From the NCBI GenBank assembly GCA_027064665.1, contig JAMOPH010000367.1:1-7076 (forward strand): a DNA stretch of 7,076 bases, given 5' to 3'. Under the pieces are notes generated by a model. That model had not been told where the DNA came from. It saw only the letters and a list, made by a program, of their open reading frames with translations, and made no database searches. Positions 5,818-7,076 of the stretch are shown here, piece by piece (the first letter of the stretch is position 1; every line of letters begins with the position of its first letter). The position numbers and the translations under genes are program-made. The stretch is from a bacterium (GTDB lineage Bacteria; UBP14; UBA6098; B30-G16).

Positions 5818-7076
5818 ATGATCAAAAAGTTTACGCTTTTGTTTTTACTTTCCGTGTTAACTCTCACCTTTCCCCAGACAGACAGTTTGAATATGCGTTT
5901 GTTGGGGGTATGGGAACCGCAGGATGATAGTGAACTTGTGTGCAGTTATGCAGTAGTCGGCAACTATTTGTATGTTTTCACAGGTATAAGTTCCTCACCG
6001 TATCAGAAAATTTACAGCATAGATATAAGCGGCGCTCCGTCTCTCGAGGTTGTGAATATGGTTATCCGAAATAGTGATTTGGGTGAATATCCTTTTGGTG
6101 TGTCGGCGAGCAACGACAGTTTTTTGTATTGTGTATATTATTCAGGTACAGGAGGGAGGTATGGCATAGGTATATTGCGGTTGTTAGGCGATGGCTTGTG
6201 GGAAGTGGCATATAGCGGAGACATAGTAGAAGGGGCGTCGGGGATGTATATGTATCCATATGAGAATGATGGTCGTATATACTTAGCAGTGACTTGTTTT
6301 GTGGAGATTGATGGTGAGAGGAAACCGGGGATCCGGATAGTAGATGTAACCGATCCAAGTTCCCCTGAGTTGTTGGACTGGTATTATGTGCCTGAGGAGA
6401 TAACGGATTGGTATTATGTGGTGCACCATAATCTTGCGAGTATCAGTGTAGTATATCCGCATTTGTTTGCGTTTGAGACGATAGAGTATGTGGATACCTC
6501 CTTTTATTGGGGAGGGTATGAGGACGGCTATGTTCAGGTGAAGATGTTTGATTTGAGGGATTTGAGCGCCCCGCCCGTGGTGTGGAGGTCGGAGATATTG
6601 TTTTTGGATCCGTATGTGGGTTTGTTGTTTTCGGGTGCTACTGTAGGCGATGATGATATATACATACTGGGGGGCGGTTATCATTATTTGAGATATACGG
6701 CCGATGAGATAATAGAAGAGTGTGGGTCAAGTTCCGATGAGAGTGAGTATCATTTATATCCTCGTTATGCGGTAGGGGATACACATTATGTGATAGGATA
6801 TGGAAGAGGTTTGATGGGGATAAAATGGGAAACAGGTTGTGTTATAGATACATTGGGATATTATGGTGTTGAAGGGTTAGATCATTATGTTAGTAGTGTG
6901 AAAATTGAAGATGAAAGGATTTATGTGAACACACGGCAAAGAGTGTATATTTTGCGTTGGAGTAGTGATAGGGTTAATGGTGATGAGATTGAGATGGTGC
7001 ACAGGTATAGAATTTATCCTTCCCCAGTGGTTATGGGTGGAAAGATTGAGATAAGTAAGGAGTTGGACAGATCTGC
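5818..7076 (+). CDS. Secreted repeat protein with T9SS-like C-terminal segment (partial, cut by right edge)
   Basis: From ATG 5818 the frame stays open for 419 codons to the right edge without a stop. Residues 1-20 look like a signal peptide (MIKK, a long Leu/Phe core, then TFPQ). The body carries propeller-like repeats: YSIDISGAPSLEVV (66-79), RIVDVTDPSSPELLDW (173-188), which is a clear LVIVD-type repeat, and MFDLRDLSAPPVVW (243-256). Residues 398-413 (YRIYPSPVVMGGKIEI) resemble the opening of a type A T9SS sorting domain, whose usual form is YPNP followed by a short beta-strand region; the rest is off the window. An in-frame repeat of DWYYV occurs at 187-191 and 197-201. Codon use is clearly different from the other genes: TTG, ATA, GTA and TAT are frequent and C is scarce on the coding strand. 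The protein is probably exported, and its function is unknown. The other LVIVD gene in the window is a distant relative in architecture, not a close copy. Confidence 0.85.
   Translation, partial: MIKKFTLLFLLSVLTLTFPQTDSLNMRLLGVWEPQDDSELVCSYAVVGNYLYVFTGISSSPYQKIYSIDISGAPSLEVVNMVIRNSDLGEYPFGVSASNDSFLYCVYYSGTGGRYGIGILRLLGDGLWEVAYSGDIVEGASGMYMYPYENDGRIYLAVTCFVEIDGERKPGIRIVDVTDPSSPELLDWYYVPEEITDWYYVVHHNLASISVVYPHLFAFETIEYVDTSFYWGGYEDGYVQVKMFDLRDLSAPPVVWRSEILFLDPYVGLLFSGATVGDDDIYILGGGYHYLRYTADEIIEECGSSSDESEYHLYPRYAVGDTHYVIGYGRGLMGIKWETGCVIDTLGYYGVEGLDHYVSSVKIEDERIYVNTRQRVYILRWSSDRVNGDEIEMVHRYRIYPSPVVMGGKIEISKELDRS

Noticed and set aside
5634..5867. A 77-codon minus-strand frame across the thyX/secreted-protein intergenic region.
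   Set aside because: It covers the start and signal peptide of the rightward gene, the promoter and the terminator-like hairpin, and it has no recognisable features.
6062..6684. Minus-strand frames at 6062-6358 and 6283-6684.
   Set aside because: They are low-complexity shadows produced by the biased composition of the rightward secreted-protein gene.

Overview
The window reads as ordinary chromosome from a Gram-negative-type, probably uncultured bacterium. Two genes for large secreted proteins sit on either side of a compact replication and nucleotide-metabolism block. Three things suggest an FCB-like or candidate-phylum lineage: secreted proteins with LVIVD-type beta-propeller repeats and Ig-like modules, a C-terminal segment resembling a type IX secretion (T9SS) sorting tail, and thymidylate made by flavin-dependent ThyX. 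That placement is an inference with low confidence. Shine-Dalgarno sites of the GGAGG type precede several genes. No tRNA, rRNA, CRISPR array, insertion sequence or replication origin is visible.

Layout: (1) 1-1667, minus strand: a secreted LVIVD-repeat/Ig-like protein, cut by the left edge. (2) 1668-1802: a divergent promoter region. (3) 1803-3884, plus strand: a tight operon of dnaB (replicative helicase), an unrecognised 55-residue protein, and an ImmA/IrrE-family zinc metallopeptidase. The 55-residue gene starts 2 nt after dnaB stops, and the peptidase gene overlaps it by 14 nt. (4) 3879-5623, minus strand: a thyX-holA operon with a 4-nt ATGA overlap. It converges on the dnaB operon with a 6-bp overlap of the two coding ends, and a perfect hairpin covers both stop codons. 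(5) 5624-5817: a divergent intergenic region. It holds a good sigma-70-like promoter for the rightward gene and a terminator-like hairpin that points toward thyX. (6) 5818-7076, plus strand: a second secreted repeat protein, cut by the right edge, with base composition and codon use unlike the rest.

The middle block joins dTMP synthesis (ThyX), the clamp-loader delta subunit (HolA) and the replicative helicase (DnaB), so it supports chromosome replication. The metallopeptidase and the 55-residue protein are translationally tied to dnaB. Peptidases of this family often cleave or modulate DNA-binding regulators, so a damage- or stress-response role linked to replication is possible, but nothing here proves it. 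The two outer genes look like independent cell-surface or secreted proteins. I see no clear case for a wholly new system. The best leads are the dnaB/55-residue/ImmA cluster, the hairpin upstream of thyX, and the compositionally distinct secreted protein with its sorting-tail-like end.
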